A stretch of 63,814 bases of DNA from Zychaea mexicana (taxonomy: Eukaryota; Mucoromycota; Mucoromycetes; Mucorales; Lichtheimiaceae), in contig NW_026516849.1 in the NCBI RefSeq assembly GCF_025766255.1, positions 1-63,814 on the forward strand, given 5' to 3'. Shown one piece after another: positions 8,378-18,974 of the stretch (positions are counted from its first letter, which is position 1; each line of letters opens with the position of its first letter). The position numbers and the translations under genes were made by a program. Under the pieces are notes generated by a model that was not told the origin of the DNA, made no database searches, and was given only the letters and a program-made list of their open reading frames with translations.

Positions 8378-11300
8378 TCATTTACTGTTTGACCGCAGTT
8401 TTCGGATTTGAGGTTTGATGATGATCTTTTTTGGAGACGCTTTTGATGATGCCAATGGTGACGGTGTGCGTTTCCTTCTCTTGTTTTCTCCCCCCGCACG
8501 TGCTGCTAAGACGTCGTCCTCGTCATCCTCATCATCCATGCGTCGTTTGGGTAAAGGTGGTGGTGACAATGCACGTTCTGCTTGCTGTTCCTCTGTTGTT
8601 GCTGTTGTGCCAAGTGCTGTAGGTGGCGAAGGAGACGGCGATTTTGATTTCGATACCGCCGATTCTTCGATTTCAGCTGTAGTAAGTGTGCTCTCATTAT
8701 TATTAGTGTCAATATTGTTGCTGTTGCTGTCTTTATTGTGATCGGGTGAGAATGACTGGCGGTGCTTATCACCAGATGGCGGTGATGCCAATGGTGACGG
8801 TGTGCGTTTCCTTCTCTTGTTTCTCCCCCCGCACGTGCTGCTAAGACGTCGTCCTCGTCATCCTCATCATCCATGCGTCGTTTGGGTAAAGGTGGTGGTG
8901 ACAATGCACGTTCTGCTTGCTGTTCTTCTGTTGTTGCTGTTGTGCCAAGTGCTGTAGGTGGCGAAGGAGACGGCGATTTTGATTTCGATACCGCCGATTC
9001 TTCGATTTCAGCTGTAGTAAGTGTGCTCTCATTATTATTAGTGTCAATATTGTTGCTGTTGCTGTCTTTATTGTGATCGGGTGAGAATGACCGGCGGCGC
9101 TTATCACCAGATGACGGTGGTGATGATGATGACGATACCGCTATTGTTTGTTGTTCTTCTTCATTATTATCCATCTCCTCGTCTGATGAATCTGAATCAT
9201 TATAATTGACAAGCGGTCCTCCTCTTGATGGTTCAATTGAAGACGTTGCATTCGGCGATGCGCTTTCTGCTAATGCTTTGTTTGGCTGATCCTCTTCTTC
9301 GTCCGACGATTGGTTATTAAAATACTCTTCTTCGGCCGCTGCATCATCTATTGCACTAGCGTCTTGACCATTGCCACGTAACAAGTTATCTCTGTTTATG
9401 TTGCCATAGTAAAGTTTCATTGCCTTCGTTAGCAACCAACAATGCATCACGCTTCAGTACTATGTTAATGTTGAACACAGAGTCGACTCACCTTGCTGCC
9501 TCATCTCCAGCTTCATTTGAGTCATTTGGCTCGATATTTTGCTCGTGTCGTAACCGTAACATTTCGCAGGTCGTTACATAGCTGATGGTGTCCAGCACCG
9601 AACCGTAGTTTGCTATTAAGTGCTCGACCAATAATTTGATGTTTTTCTGTGTTACCAAAAAATAAGACATGATTCGATTTGTGTCATTTGCAAGAGCGTG
9701 GTATGAGAGGATATACACACTGAAAAGCTAAATTTGCTGCCCCACTACTGGACTTACTCTCCTTATATACTCCAACATCTCAAGACACGCAGAGTTGAGC
9801 GCATTGTAGCGGCCATCGGTATCCAAAAGCACTCGTATTGTCGGTTCGAATACATTGAATTTTATAAGAAGTCGGGTATAAGACTTGTCGCTTAGGCCGA
9901 TACAAGTGCGGAATACGCGCAACGCCGCTATTTAATCAAATAAACGTGTGAGTCGTTGGATTTCACATTGACAACGTTTTTTTTTTGCCGCTGTATCCTC
10001 TTCCTCTTTTCCTTACCAAGCTTCAGGTGAGATTGTTTGCATCGATACAGTTGTGCAATTTTGACAAAACAGTCGGTGGAACGCATTAAAATTTTGCTAC
10101 GGAAGCTGTGTTGTCGTATAGCCAAGCAAATGAGGTCGCATAGGTATAAGCATATATCTGACTGATCTGTAGTGAGTTTGAGCTCTTCTATTGGACCTAG
10201 TAACCATTCCGTCACGATGAGTTTTTGATAACTATCCTGCTTCTTTACTGATAATTGACAAGTAGTAGATAAGAACTTACCATCTAGCTTGATCGGTTTG
10301 ACATCTACTTGTTCAAAGGGACGCAGTAGTAGGTTACAATAACTTTCGTAGAATACAGTGAGATACATTTCAGTATCAAGATCTTGTTTACGTAGCATCT
10401 AAGCATTTAAGATAGATTTAGTAGCATTGTAGATGAGTTTACAAAGCTCCTGAAACGTTCTTTTCGGGTCAAGTAGGCCACTATCTTGTTACCACCAATT
10501 TGCCATTGCCCAAGTTCATCGACGCCTTGATAATTTCTGCGTATTGTATCTTTAGACCGGGATCCGTGTTATCGAGTGCAAATCGCTTAAGGACCGTGCC
10601 CAAGGTAGTATCTTCAGCGTTTTTTGTTCTCGTTTGTTCAATGGTGTATTTACGTAAAAGGCATACGTCAAGCTCTACAATGGAATCAAGGACGTTTGCA
10701 GCATGGGTACGCAAAAGCTCATCATCTGCACACAGGGCAAACGGAAACATATCGAAAATGCCATGTTTGGCCAGCGTTCTAAGAAGTAAAGGTAAGATAA
10801 AATCAATCGTTTGAACGCACAAACAAAAAACGAACCTGGCTAGAGCTGCACGCGCAGCGGTCTGATCCTCCTTTGCCATAATCCAGAGCTGTATTACGAA
10901 CTTGGAAGCTTCCTTCTTCATTTCATCGCTCGACTTCTCGTCTCTAAAAATATAAAACAGCTCGTGCAAATACTCCTGGTTCTCTTCGTCTTTAAAATAA
11001 TTGACAAGAGCAAGGTTGTTGAAATTTATCAGCGAACGCAGGGTTGATTTTTCTGAGTCGTCGATAGTGTTGCACAAAATGACATCGTTGAGATATTGTA
11101 GCCGCAAAGTTTGCTGTATCTTGGAATTGACCCATTCATTATGAATTGGGACGATCTAAAAAGTGATTGAGAAGTATAGAAAGGGTTTATGCTGTGTTTC
11201 TCTTTTGGGAACTATTTGACTGCTTGGATATACAACACGTACTGGTTTCATTTGGGAGAGTTTTGCTAGATTTCTTCGATGTGTTGCCTTCTTATCTGGT

Positions 11301-12628
11301 ATCTGCGGATCATCTAATAACGTATGCACATGACAAGACAGGTTAAGCTCAGCCACACGTCTATACATACAGAGCACAACAATGAAAGACCAGGGGACTG
11401 TCAAAGCTTACATTCAAGTATGCCCAAAACCTCCATTATATACTCATCACGAACTACGAGCTCAATAATGGTTTCGTCATTCAACAAAACTACATCATAT
11501 AAAAAATACATAAGGTCAGCATGTATAAAACTAATGATGTTGTTGTTGTCGCCACGAACGATACAAGGCTTAGAACGAAGGAAAACTTACTGATGGACTT
11601 CATGATAGTGTACAGCTTACGCGGACCTCTTCTGCTTTTCTTATTTTTGCATGACTCAAATACGGACAACAGCTTATCAATGTAGTTCTTCCAATAAAAC
11701 AAGTCAATCAAAAGGTTACACACATTGCACCCAGCAGCACTCTGAGATCAATCCGCATAATAAAGGTACTTACATGTAGTACAATAAAAAATGCTAGTCG
11801 ATGCTTATCTTGTGCTGTTTTTGCACTGCTAAGACTTCTTGTAATTTCGTCCAAGTTGGATAGTTCAGGCATGGGAAGCGTAGCTACGTCTTGGAAATCA
11901 TTCGTCATCGGTGGTGTTCTATCTCCAGTTTCCAGCATCTCATCAACAGCTTTTTTGTTTCGTAAACCATTGTGCAAGATACAGATAGAACAACATGTTT
12001 AGACACACGAAATTTCAATTTTTACACGACTTTTGCAGTTGTCCCATACCTGTTCTGGGGCGATTATCGGTGGCAGTGTCACATCGTTCTCTTATTAACA
12101 TGTTCCTGTAATCATTTGGGCGATAAAAATAAGCTTCTTGTACATCACTGACCCACATACGCTCGCACACTCTTTTTACATTCTTCCTTTCCCTCTTTCC
12201 CTCTCTCTATCCCGATAACGTGCCATATATAGTCACAATCCTCGCGCGATAAAAAACTCAGTGCTAGTATATTTGCTCCTGTATCCTCAGTCCAAAGAAT
12301 CTTAGTTTCTAAATGCACCATTTTTTACAAATCAAGATCAAATTCAGTCATGGTGGTTCCAGTCATCAAATCGCCCCGTACTTTGTATATCTATACCTTC
12401 AAGTTGCTCATAATCTTTGTGTTCAGAAACCTGCGATATCAAAAGGCGGGACTGATCTATCAAATCTTCGACAAGTATTTCGTCGTGTTCGTCGCCATTG
12501 TCTTCGTGTACCGTTTTGTAGACACAAAAACCAGTTCCTTGATCGTACCAAAGATCTTCACCGATGTATTTATATACATTGCAGAGGACCGACCGAGATG
12601 TTGTAGTAGTGGGGGTGCTAGTTGACAT
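8378..12628 (-). CDS. Serine/threonine protein phosphatase 4 regulatory subunit 3 (SMEK/Psy2), copy A
   Basis: This is the nuclear regulatory subunit that targets protein phosphatase 4 to its substrates. Exons read in order on the minus strand: 12628-12382, a PH-like start (NVYKYIGEDLWYDQGTG); 12308-12161 (ILWTEDTGANILALSF); 12105-12050; about 11949-11787 (LPMPELSNLDEI); 11687-11591; 11489-11412; 11313-11243 (YDPQIPDKKATHRRNL); 11155-about 10836 (LQYLNDVIL); then the Arm-like region with GRYNALNSACLEMLEYIRR at about 9770; then an acidic tail. Copy A differs from the family consensus in exon 11687-11591, reading CKNKKSRRGPRKLYTIM where copy B has CEDLESKEDLHKLYTIM. A lost T near 8820 (TTT for TTTT) shifts frame between its two tail repeats, so the protein ends at 8506 unless that is an error. 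The start could be the Met 17 codons upstream (12679). It may be the weaker of the two copies. Confidence 0.85.
8415..9110 (-). repeat. PP4R3 tail repeats, two copies of about 336 bp (copy A)
   Basis: Two tandem copies of a 112-aa low-complexity module: SFSPDHNKDSNSNN, then SPSPSPPTALGTTATTEEQQ, then LSPPPLPKRRMDDEDDEDD, then KRRKRTPSPLA. They carry Ser-Pro sites, acidic runs and basic Lys/Arg clusters. The paralogous gene at 44242-46008 has four. Confidence 0.9.
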
Positions 12629-13875
12629 GTTGAGTTCGTAATTTGTTCTTGTTTTTGACAAAGATTGTAGAATGCACACCGGATCGAGGGCAAGGAAAAG
12701 AAATATGTTGTGAGAGTAAGAGAAAAACTCAAAATTGTGTTCAGCTCGCGCAAACCGTTTTTATCTGCGAAAGGAAAAATACTCCCCCCATTCACAGGTC
12801 CGTTCTAACAATGCACAGATCTTTTGTATCGTAGCGATAGTAACACGATCACAACGAAAGGGAAAAAAATTGCTCGGAGGCTACGAGCCAACATCCTGTT
12901 TTTTTTTCACATGAATAATACATCACCCACACATACGCCGAGGAAGTAACACAACGTCAGATTGACTTTGTGTCGCTGCTGCGGATGGAGGTGGCAACAA
13001 TATCAACCTGAAAAAGCAGTTTGTATAGATTTATAGTAGTTCCAGGAGGACGCGCATACTATGTTGAAACAGCCATGCTGCTCTTGACAATCTACTTTAA
13101 GCTAGCCACATCCATCAATGCGGGATTGAGGGATAGGCAATCGATAATTGCCGTGGGTATAGCTTCTATAAGAGAGCGTTTTTTATTTTTGTTACACCAC
13201 ATCACAACGGCCGAGACTACCTACAATGTCTCACTGATTTTAGTGAAGACGTTAACTACGACATTTAGCACATATTTACTCCAAATCAAAAACTGATGTG
13301 TATCCTATCAACGCCTTGCGCGAATATACCTTTATTTCCAAAAATATCGTTCAACGGTCAATATCGACGCGGTACAAACCCAAAACAAACATCTTTTTCA
13401 ATATAAACAAGATTGACCCGAGCCCTGTACAAAGACCCTTTGATCCCTGACTGGAACTTTGCGCTAACCATATCAAATACTGTACATATACACGCCCAGT
13501 CATCCTGCTGATAAGATATCCGCGGCAAGACATCCATTCTTTACCAAGAAAATACAAACGACATACGCCTATACCTCATATCGCGTCAGTCCATATCGGG
13601 TTATAGCCGTACACTGTAAAATCTTTCACATCCATGATTTACTGACAATCGTACTGCTACTGCTCGCATAAGTGGATCATCCAAGTATAATGTTTCCTTG
13701 CTTTACACAATTCGGATGGGTTGTTTATATGCTACAGTGCTTAGCTGCGTGTCGTGGTAATTGCTGTGTACGCTTTGAAGTTTAACCGCTTATCTTAGTC
13801 TGATGATGTCTTTATAGGCAGTGTAATCAGGTGTTTACCACAGGCACACGTTCAGATTCCGCCCTTTGTTTTTCT
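12629..13875. other. PP4R3 upstream region (copy A)
   Basis: About 1.25 kb upstream of PP4R3, matched in copy B at 49210-50456. Part of it (about 12785-12995, with TTGCTCGGAGGCTACGAGCC) recurs a third time at 53245-53540. Two small frames stand out without known likeness: a 91-codon plus-strand frame at 13021-13296 and a 59-codon minus-strand frame at 13358-13537. Confidence 0.5.
13358..13537 (-). CDS. Small hypothetical protein, 59 aa (copy A)
   Basis: ATG at 13535-13537 opens a 59-codon frame with ordinary, non-repetitive composition. Its centre includes DDWACICTVFDMVSAKFQ and its end CFGFVPRRY. I do not recognise it. It could be the last exon of a decayed transposon gene. It is present unchanged in the other duplicate, which is weak support because the whole region is duplicated. 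Confidence 0.25.
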   Translation of the reverse strand: MDVLPRISYQQDDWACICTVFDMVSAKFQSGIKGSLYRARVNLVYIEKDVCFGFVPRRY

Positions 13876-14323
13876 TTAATGGATTATAAAGACGGAGTCC
13901 AAAATTGGACTTTGAGTCCAATTTTGGACTTTTTTCGAAACTGTTGGGCAATCTCACGCGTGTAGTTTTTGTTCATGCATTGTTTTTGGCGTCGAGAAGT
14001 AAGGTTGGCATGCATATACCGGTTTAAACTATTGGGTTCTTTCCAACTCATGTATTTATTTTACTTAGCGTTATTCCTGAAACACCGCAATATGCTGCCT
14101 CTTACTGCAATCCAATGGTTTAAAATGCCAAGAGCTTCACTATATCTTAAAGACAACGCACCTATATCTATAGCACCGCGCTTTTTACAGAAAACAACAG
14201 TGTACCAGCGGATCGGAAGGATAGCACCAGTCGACTCTCCCGGTTATCGCTCTAAGGGGAAAATTGTAAGGTCGGCGTCAGATATCGAAGGAAAACCAGC
14301 ATGGACCGTTGTACTGGATATAC
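13876..14323 (+). mobile_element. piggyBac-type element, 5' fragment cut by the duplication border (copy A)
   Basis: It starts at TTAA 13876-13879, followed by the terminal motif GTCCAAAATTGGAC and its inverse. It runs into the first 76 or so codons of the transposase (start 14092). At 14323 the match to the complete element (50457-53213) stops and unrelated sequence follows, so this copy cannot encode a transposase. Confidence 0.8.
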
Positions 14324-14853
14324 AGTATTTGTAAAATTAGTTCATCCAGTGACATATTGGCTCTTCACCAAAAGTATTACAGTGTAAAAAGGAACAACTA
14401 TGTAATTGTTTTCGTTACCTTTTATGAGCACAAACTTATTATTTAACTTCAGCACAGCTTGGATAACCGTCTCGACCGTCTTATGAGCAAACGTCACATG
14501 GGTAAAGTTATATTCGGCTAACCAACATATTTCAGTGTATACTGTTACTCCTCATCTTCATATCGCACGTATGCTTGGATGATGATCTTGGAATAGCAAC
14601 AGAAGCTGCCGTTGAACTACAGGCTGTCGTTCTTCTTTTCCGCACGAGTGCACCATTAGGAGAGGGAAAACTATTTGTTTTTGACGCCAGGGGCAAGAAA
14701 GGTGGCTAATAGGATTTGCGTCACCATTCATTAATTACTTCACTGCAAAGCTGGAGAATAGTAGAGCTGCTTATATGGTATCCTCAGAGTTATGCCGCAC
14801 TATAAAAGCATGTAAGTCTGGCCAAGATTGTATATTACAATAGTTTTTTCTCT
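14324..14853. other. Gap between duplication border and FANCE-like gene
   Basis: About 530 bp with only short frames. Some plus-strand pieces look coding-like (for example GEGKLFVFDARGKKGG near 14665) but stops interrupt them and I cannot assign a family. Confidence 0.35.
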
Positions 14854-15262
14854 TTATTCAGTCAGTTTCTTTCGTATTGATGCTACTTGGCCTAATACAG
14901 CACGTTTCAAAAACATGTCACTTGTTTGAGCTATTTGTTCTACTGTATCCAAATGTGAGACCAACAAGGAACCATATTTGCTCGTCAAAGTTAACAGTAA
15001 CTGCATATATCCTTTAGCTTTGGGATCCATCTGAACACCCAGCTTGATTGCATGCAGTAATTCACTCAGAGGTAATGTTGTCAATAAGGGTTGCTGGGAC
15101 ATTGCTTTATCCACCACCGTGATAATTGCAGCTTGTTGCTTCCAGGGCCGCTTTTGAAGCATATCCGTAATCAATGAATGTCGCAGCGCTGGCGAAAACT
15201 GCTGTACGAGTTTTACAATGATCTGGTTATTGTTGTTGTTGTTACTCTTTGAAGCACTAGCA

Positions 15263-15295
<33 letters not shown>

Positions 15296-15906
15296 AGTGG
15301 ACATAATACTTCCAGAATAATCCCTTGCAATACGGCCCGATGATTTTGGATTTGTAATAGCTGTTGACTGACTTGACGTGGTAGTAACGTGGCAGCTTTT
15401 ATCAAACGAGGAGTAACAAACGCGCGTAACAATTGAACGGCGTGTTGGTGGGGTATGGCGTCCGCTTGTCGACACGCTTCTATTATAGTTTCATCGTCAA
15501 TAGTCACAGCATTGTCGTAATCCAGGTTATTCAGGTGATCGAGAACGTAGACAAGTTGATCCAGATCTGTGAGTTGCGCGAGACGTTGAATACGTGTCAC
15601 GCCATGACTCTCTACAATGGATGCTAACAGGGTTGGATCGACCCCTAATTTTGGGGGCTGTTGTTGTTGTTCTTGTCCGTTGCTAGTGATTGCCAAAGAA
15701 GATTCCGTTGCTGTTGCCGAAGGTGATGATTTAGATTGCTGGCTAATCTTTTTATGACGAAGACGACGGTGTTGCTGAACGAGCCATGGTTCGTGATCCC
15801 ACTCTTTGTTGCTGCCGTAAGACGACTTTTGCCGTTTTCGAACTACTGGATCAGCGCATGTGGGATCGAATGCATTTTTTAGACATGGGGCTAGGGTATG
15901 TTTCAT
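14854..15906 (-). CDS. FANCE-like protein (Fanconi anaemia core complex, helical-repeat domain)
   Basis: A single-exon gene of 350 aa. The first 75 residues are basic and glutamine-rich. Residues about 85-350 are a run of short helices interrupted by a poly-Gln and a poly-Asn tract. The end has GYMQLLLTLTSKYGSLL, then QTSDMFLKRAVLGQVASI. This pattern (Leu-rich helix, Thr-Lys-Tyr, then a Phe-Leu-Lys-Lys helix) is the signature I associate with the C-terminal domain of FANCE. FANCE bridges FANCC and FANCD2 in repair of DNA interstrand crosslinks in the nucleus. Human FANCE is longer, and here mostly the C-terminal domain is present. The call rests on recalled family pattern, not on a search. 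Confidence 0.62.
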
Positions 15907-18900
15907 AATCTCAAATAAGAAAGAAACATATTTATATTATACAAAAGGTGGTGTAAAGGAAACCGACAAAGTAGGGAAAGAAGGGAGCCCGCTGATTTGC
16001 CGGCGGATCGTATACGAACTTTGATCATCAATTCGAGCAGTATACGCGACAGTTGAAAGTAAGAACGAGCTTTTCAATATCCAATCAAATTAATTGTAGA
16101 TTGTATTATGCTCAAAGTACGTATGATCTCGTAAGCTATCGTTCTTTCCTCGGCAATATAGCTCAGAGATATTTCAAGGATTTCCGGAATTGCCCTCTTT
16201 ATATTCAACAATTTCATGTTGTTTCTATCTTTCGACAGTTAATGATGTTGACCCTAGTTATTGGTTTGCATTGTAGAGCACCCCACAATTGCGTGTATTT
16301 GACGTACTTTTGGGAAACGCGATTAATCTTGGGTTGAAACAGTTGACTATTCTCGATACAGATCTGATTTAATACTTGGTTTTTTTTTGTTGTTTTACGA
16401 ACGAAATAATAATCTGATATAGAAGGAAAGTTAAAGCTTTGACGCTTCAAGACAACAGATGGTCAATAAGGTTATATTGAATCAAATCAAAAGTTGAGGG
16501 ATAGGCGATTGCTATACTAGTTGGTGTGATACTTTTCACAGCCGCCTGCTTTTCCTGCGAATTGCCGTATCATTCCGTTCACTTGCGCGAAAGTGTCACT
16601 CATTATAAGCGGATGGTGGTGAGATGTATGAACACAAATACCGAGGTACCTTGTACTTTTGTTCCCGGGGAGGTGTATACCAATTATTCTCTTGAGACAT
16701 TGAGTAGAAAAACTTTCTTCATTGTCAAGTGGTCTTCCAAGTGGTACACCAACGTCATTTTGACGGCCGTATACAGTCAGTATCAAGTCCTTCAGCTTTT
16801 TTATATGATCCCTTATGGTACAAAGAGCGCGCACAGTGTCAATGAAGCATTTAAAGTTTTAAAGAACAAAGTTGGGAATGCCAGTTCGCTTTGAGACATT
16901 GCTGTGTCATAAGTCGATAAAGAGATCGAGATAGACTATCGACAACTCTCCGCTGTATCCAGTCAATTGTATCAAGTGTATTGGCGAATCGACCTGGTTG
17001 TTCGAGACTTGTAGCTTGATAAGGTTGTCTAAGACATCTTTAGCTTTACGTACCAGTTTTGGTCCATCGTCCGAGTTTTTGCCACCACTATCTTCTTTTT
17101 CAAAGTTCGACAACTCCAAGTTCACACTCACCTGATATCCAGAAGCACCCGGATGTCAATCTTGTGCTTTTGAAATCATGTTAATTCTTCATTTCATTCA
17201 TTCGTCGTGTTGAAATATTAGCTCACCACAACGCTTGTAAAACAGTAAATACCTATTAGTCACTTTATGATTTTATTGATTCAAGTAGAAACAACCACAA
17301 CATAATTAATATAATACTAAATATATATAGCGACAGCGTACGTCTATGGTTTCATGTACGTATCTGCTATCACAAAAGACTTAATAGCGGAAGATTGGAG
17401 ACAACCGTGTACTAATATACAAGTTTTGTACGGACAGGTCCGATCAGTAGCTCTTGCAGTCAAACACATCATGAGGCCGTTACCACCTTCAATTTAAGCA
17501 AATATCAGTATTCCTACATAAAACCACAATATGTGTGGTATAAAGGGAGAAGGGTATTACACGAACTCAAAGCTTTGTATAAGGCCGTCTTTTCTTCATA
17601 CGAGAGAGCAGCGTTTCCTGAGCACGTGCTAGAAGAAATCCGGGACATGGATCTACCTTGATTGCAGCTTCGAAGCAGCCCTATAATACATTTAACTCGT
17701 ACTGGTATGTACTCCAGTCCCACGATGTAAAGTGCGCTCACATTGTCAATGCAATATATATTGAGTCTCGCAAACTAAACTGGAAATGCCAGCTTGAGCT
17801 GCGACATTGTTGTGTCGCAAATTAATAGTACACATTCGATCATTGTTAAACACATCCAATCAATTGGATGATATACATTACGCTATGTAGCACTGTGCTG
17901 TGCTGTGCTGTGCTTGGGATATAAAGTTTTGCTAGACAGTCAAGCGTGTAATACTTTGCTTTCTTTTTAAGTCATCCATTGATCGATAAACCTGCTTTGG
18001 AGAAAATATATATATACCGGGAGCAGGCTTCAAAACCAGGTGTAGTGTGCCATACGACAGAGTAGCAGTAAGCGACGCAGAAAAATCAGTCAAAACGAAA
18101 AATGTCTCTTTCGACAGCTTCATCTTCGTCGCTACTGTAGTTGTATGCCCTTATTTATTGTCGTATTCATCCTCGTCACTGCCGTCAAAATGCTTGTCTC
18201 GTATTGCCGTAATGAGCTTTTGTACTTATCCCATACAAGCGTGTTGACTGGAAGTTAGGCTTTGCTATTAATTACCTGGTCAAAGCATCGAGGATCAAAG
18301 GTTTGCTTCATTGACTTTGTGATTGTTTGAAGAATATAAGCAGCATCGAAACATGGTAGAGGAGGAGTTGGATTGTGGAGAATGATGGAAACATGTTAAA
18401 CGATTTTGAATGTACAAATAGAAGGAAGCAGAAGCAATGTATTGACGACAGATATGATTTAAAAGTTGGTAAACCAAGACATCAAGGAAAAGGACATACT
18501 AGTAGCTCAATGCTGGCAGAGTGTCGTAAAAATTATACTAGATTCTAGTCATTTTGATTACTGTTGGTTTAGTACATGTGCACATGTAGGGTCAAAAAAA
18601 AATGTATTTTATGTAAAGATGAGGCTATGGTATATTGCATAATATCAAAGAAGAAGAAGAAACATATATATATATATTGAAATGTATAAAAAGAAGAAGA
18701 AAAGAAGCCATATACAAAAGGTGACATTGTAGGGATTGAAGGGAGAAGAAACACAGGAGAGAAAGAGAGAGCAGCCAGCTGAAAGAATGAGTGTATATTT
18801 TTTGGACAAGTGAGAGGGAGGGGGTGTGTGGAAAAGTACAAGCAACAACTAAGAAAAAGCAACCGAGAACAAAAGAAAGCAAAGATCAGAAAGGTGAAGG

Positions 18901-18974
18901 GGGGGGGAAAGATGTTTACAAGAGAAAAACAAAGATATATCAGATGTAATGTGTGGTGGATGCCAGCCTATTAT
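15907..18974. other. Gene-poor stretch with diverged repeat relics
   Basis: No intact gene was found. Two minus-strand segments look related: about 16800-16915 and 17720-17830 share GGAATGCCAG, then GAGACATTG(C/T)TGTGTC (or its GCGACATTG form). The frame 17131-16907 (KLVRKAKDVLDNLIK, then LIQLTGYSGELSIVYLDL) has normal protein composition and is probably an exon of a decayed multicopy gene. The part nearest 18974 is CT-rich on the minus strand and is likely the 3' flank of the Zn2Cys6 gene. Confidence 0.45.
16907..17131 (-). pseudogene. Relic exon of an unknown repeated gene
   Basis: The frame encodes about 75 residues including LVRKAKDVLDNLIKLQVSN and SGELSIVYLDLFIDL. The sequence just downstream is echoed at 17720-17830, so it belongs to a repeated family. 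No flanking exons could be joined. I cannot name the family with confidence. Confidence 0.3.

Larger units (their letters stand above)
5622..14323. repeat. Segmental duplication, copy A
   Basis: From TGTTATACC at 5622 to GGATATAC at 14323 the sequence matches 41552-50904 almost base for base over long stretches, in the same orientation. Outside these points the two loci are unrelated. The left border falls just after an exon of the exonuclease gene and the right border falls inside the piggyBac transposase gene. The duplication therefore copied already inserted transposons. Copy A is about 650 bp shorter, mainly because its PP4R3 tail has two repeats rather than four. Confidence 0.95.

Noticed and set aside
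8415..9110. Plus-strand frames here (Leu/Ser/Val-rich) as membrane proteins
   Set aside because: They are the antisense of the PP4R3 tail repeats; the minus strand has the conserved gene and the recurring module.
14461..14520. Short plus-strand peptide near 14470 as the end of a zinc-type dehydrogenase
   Set aside because: The likeness (an MGKV-type ending) covers fewer than 20 residues, with stops on both sides and no upstream domain.
15270..15295. CTG-repeat tract as a separate regulatory repeat
   Set aside because: It is the poly-Gln tract of the FANCE-like reading frame.
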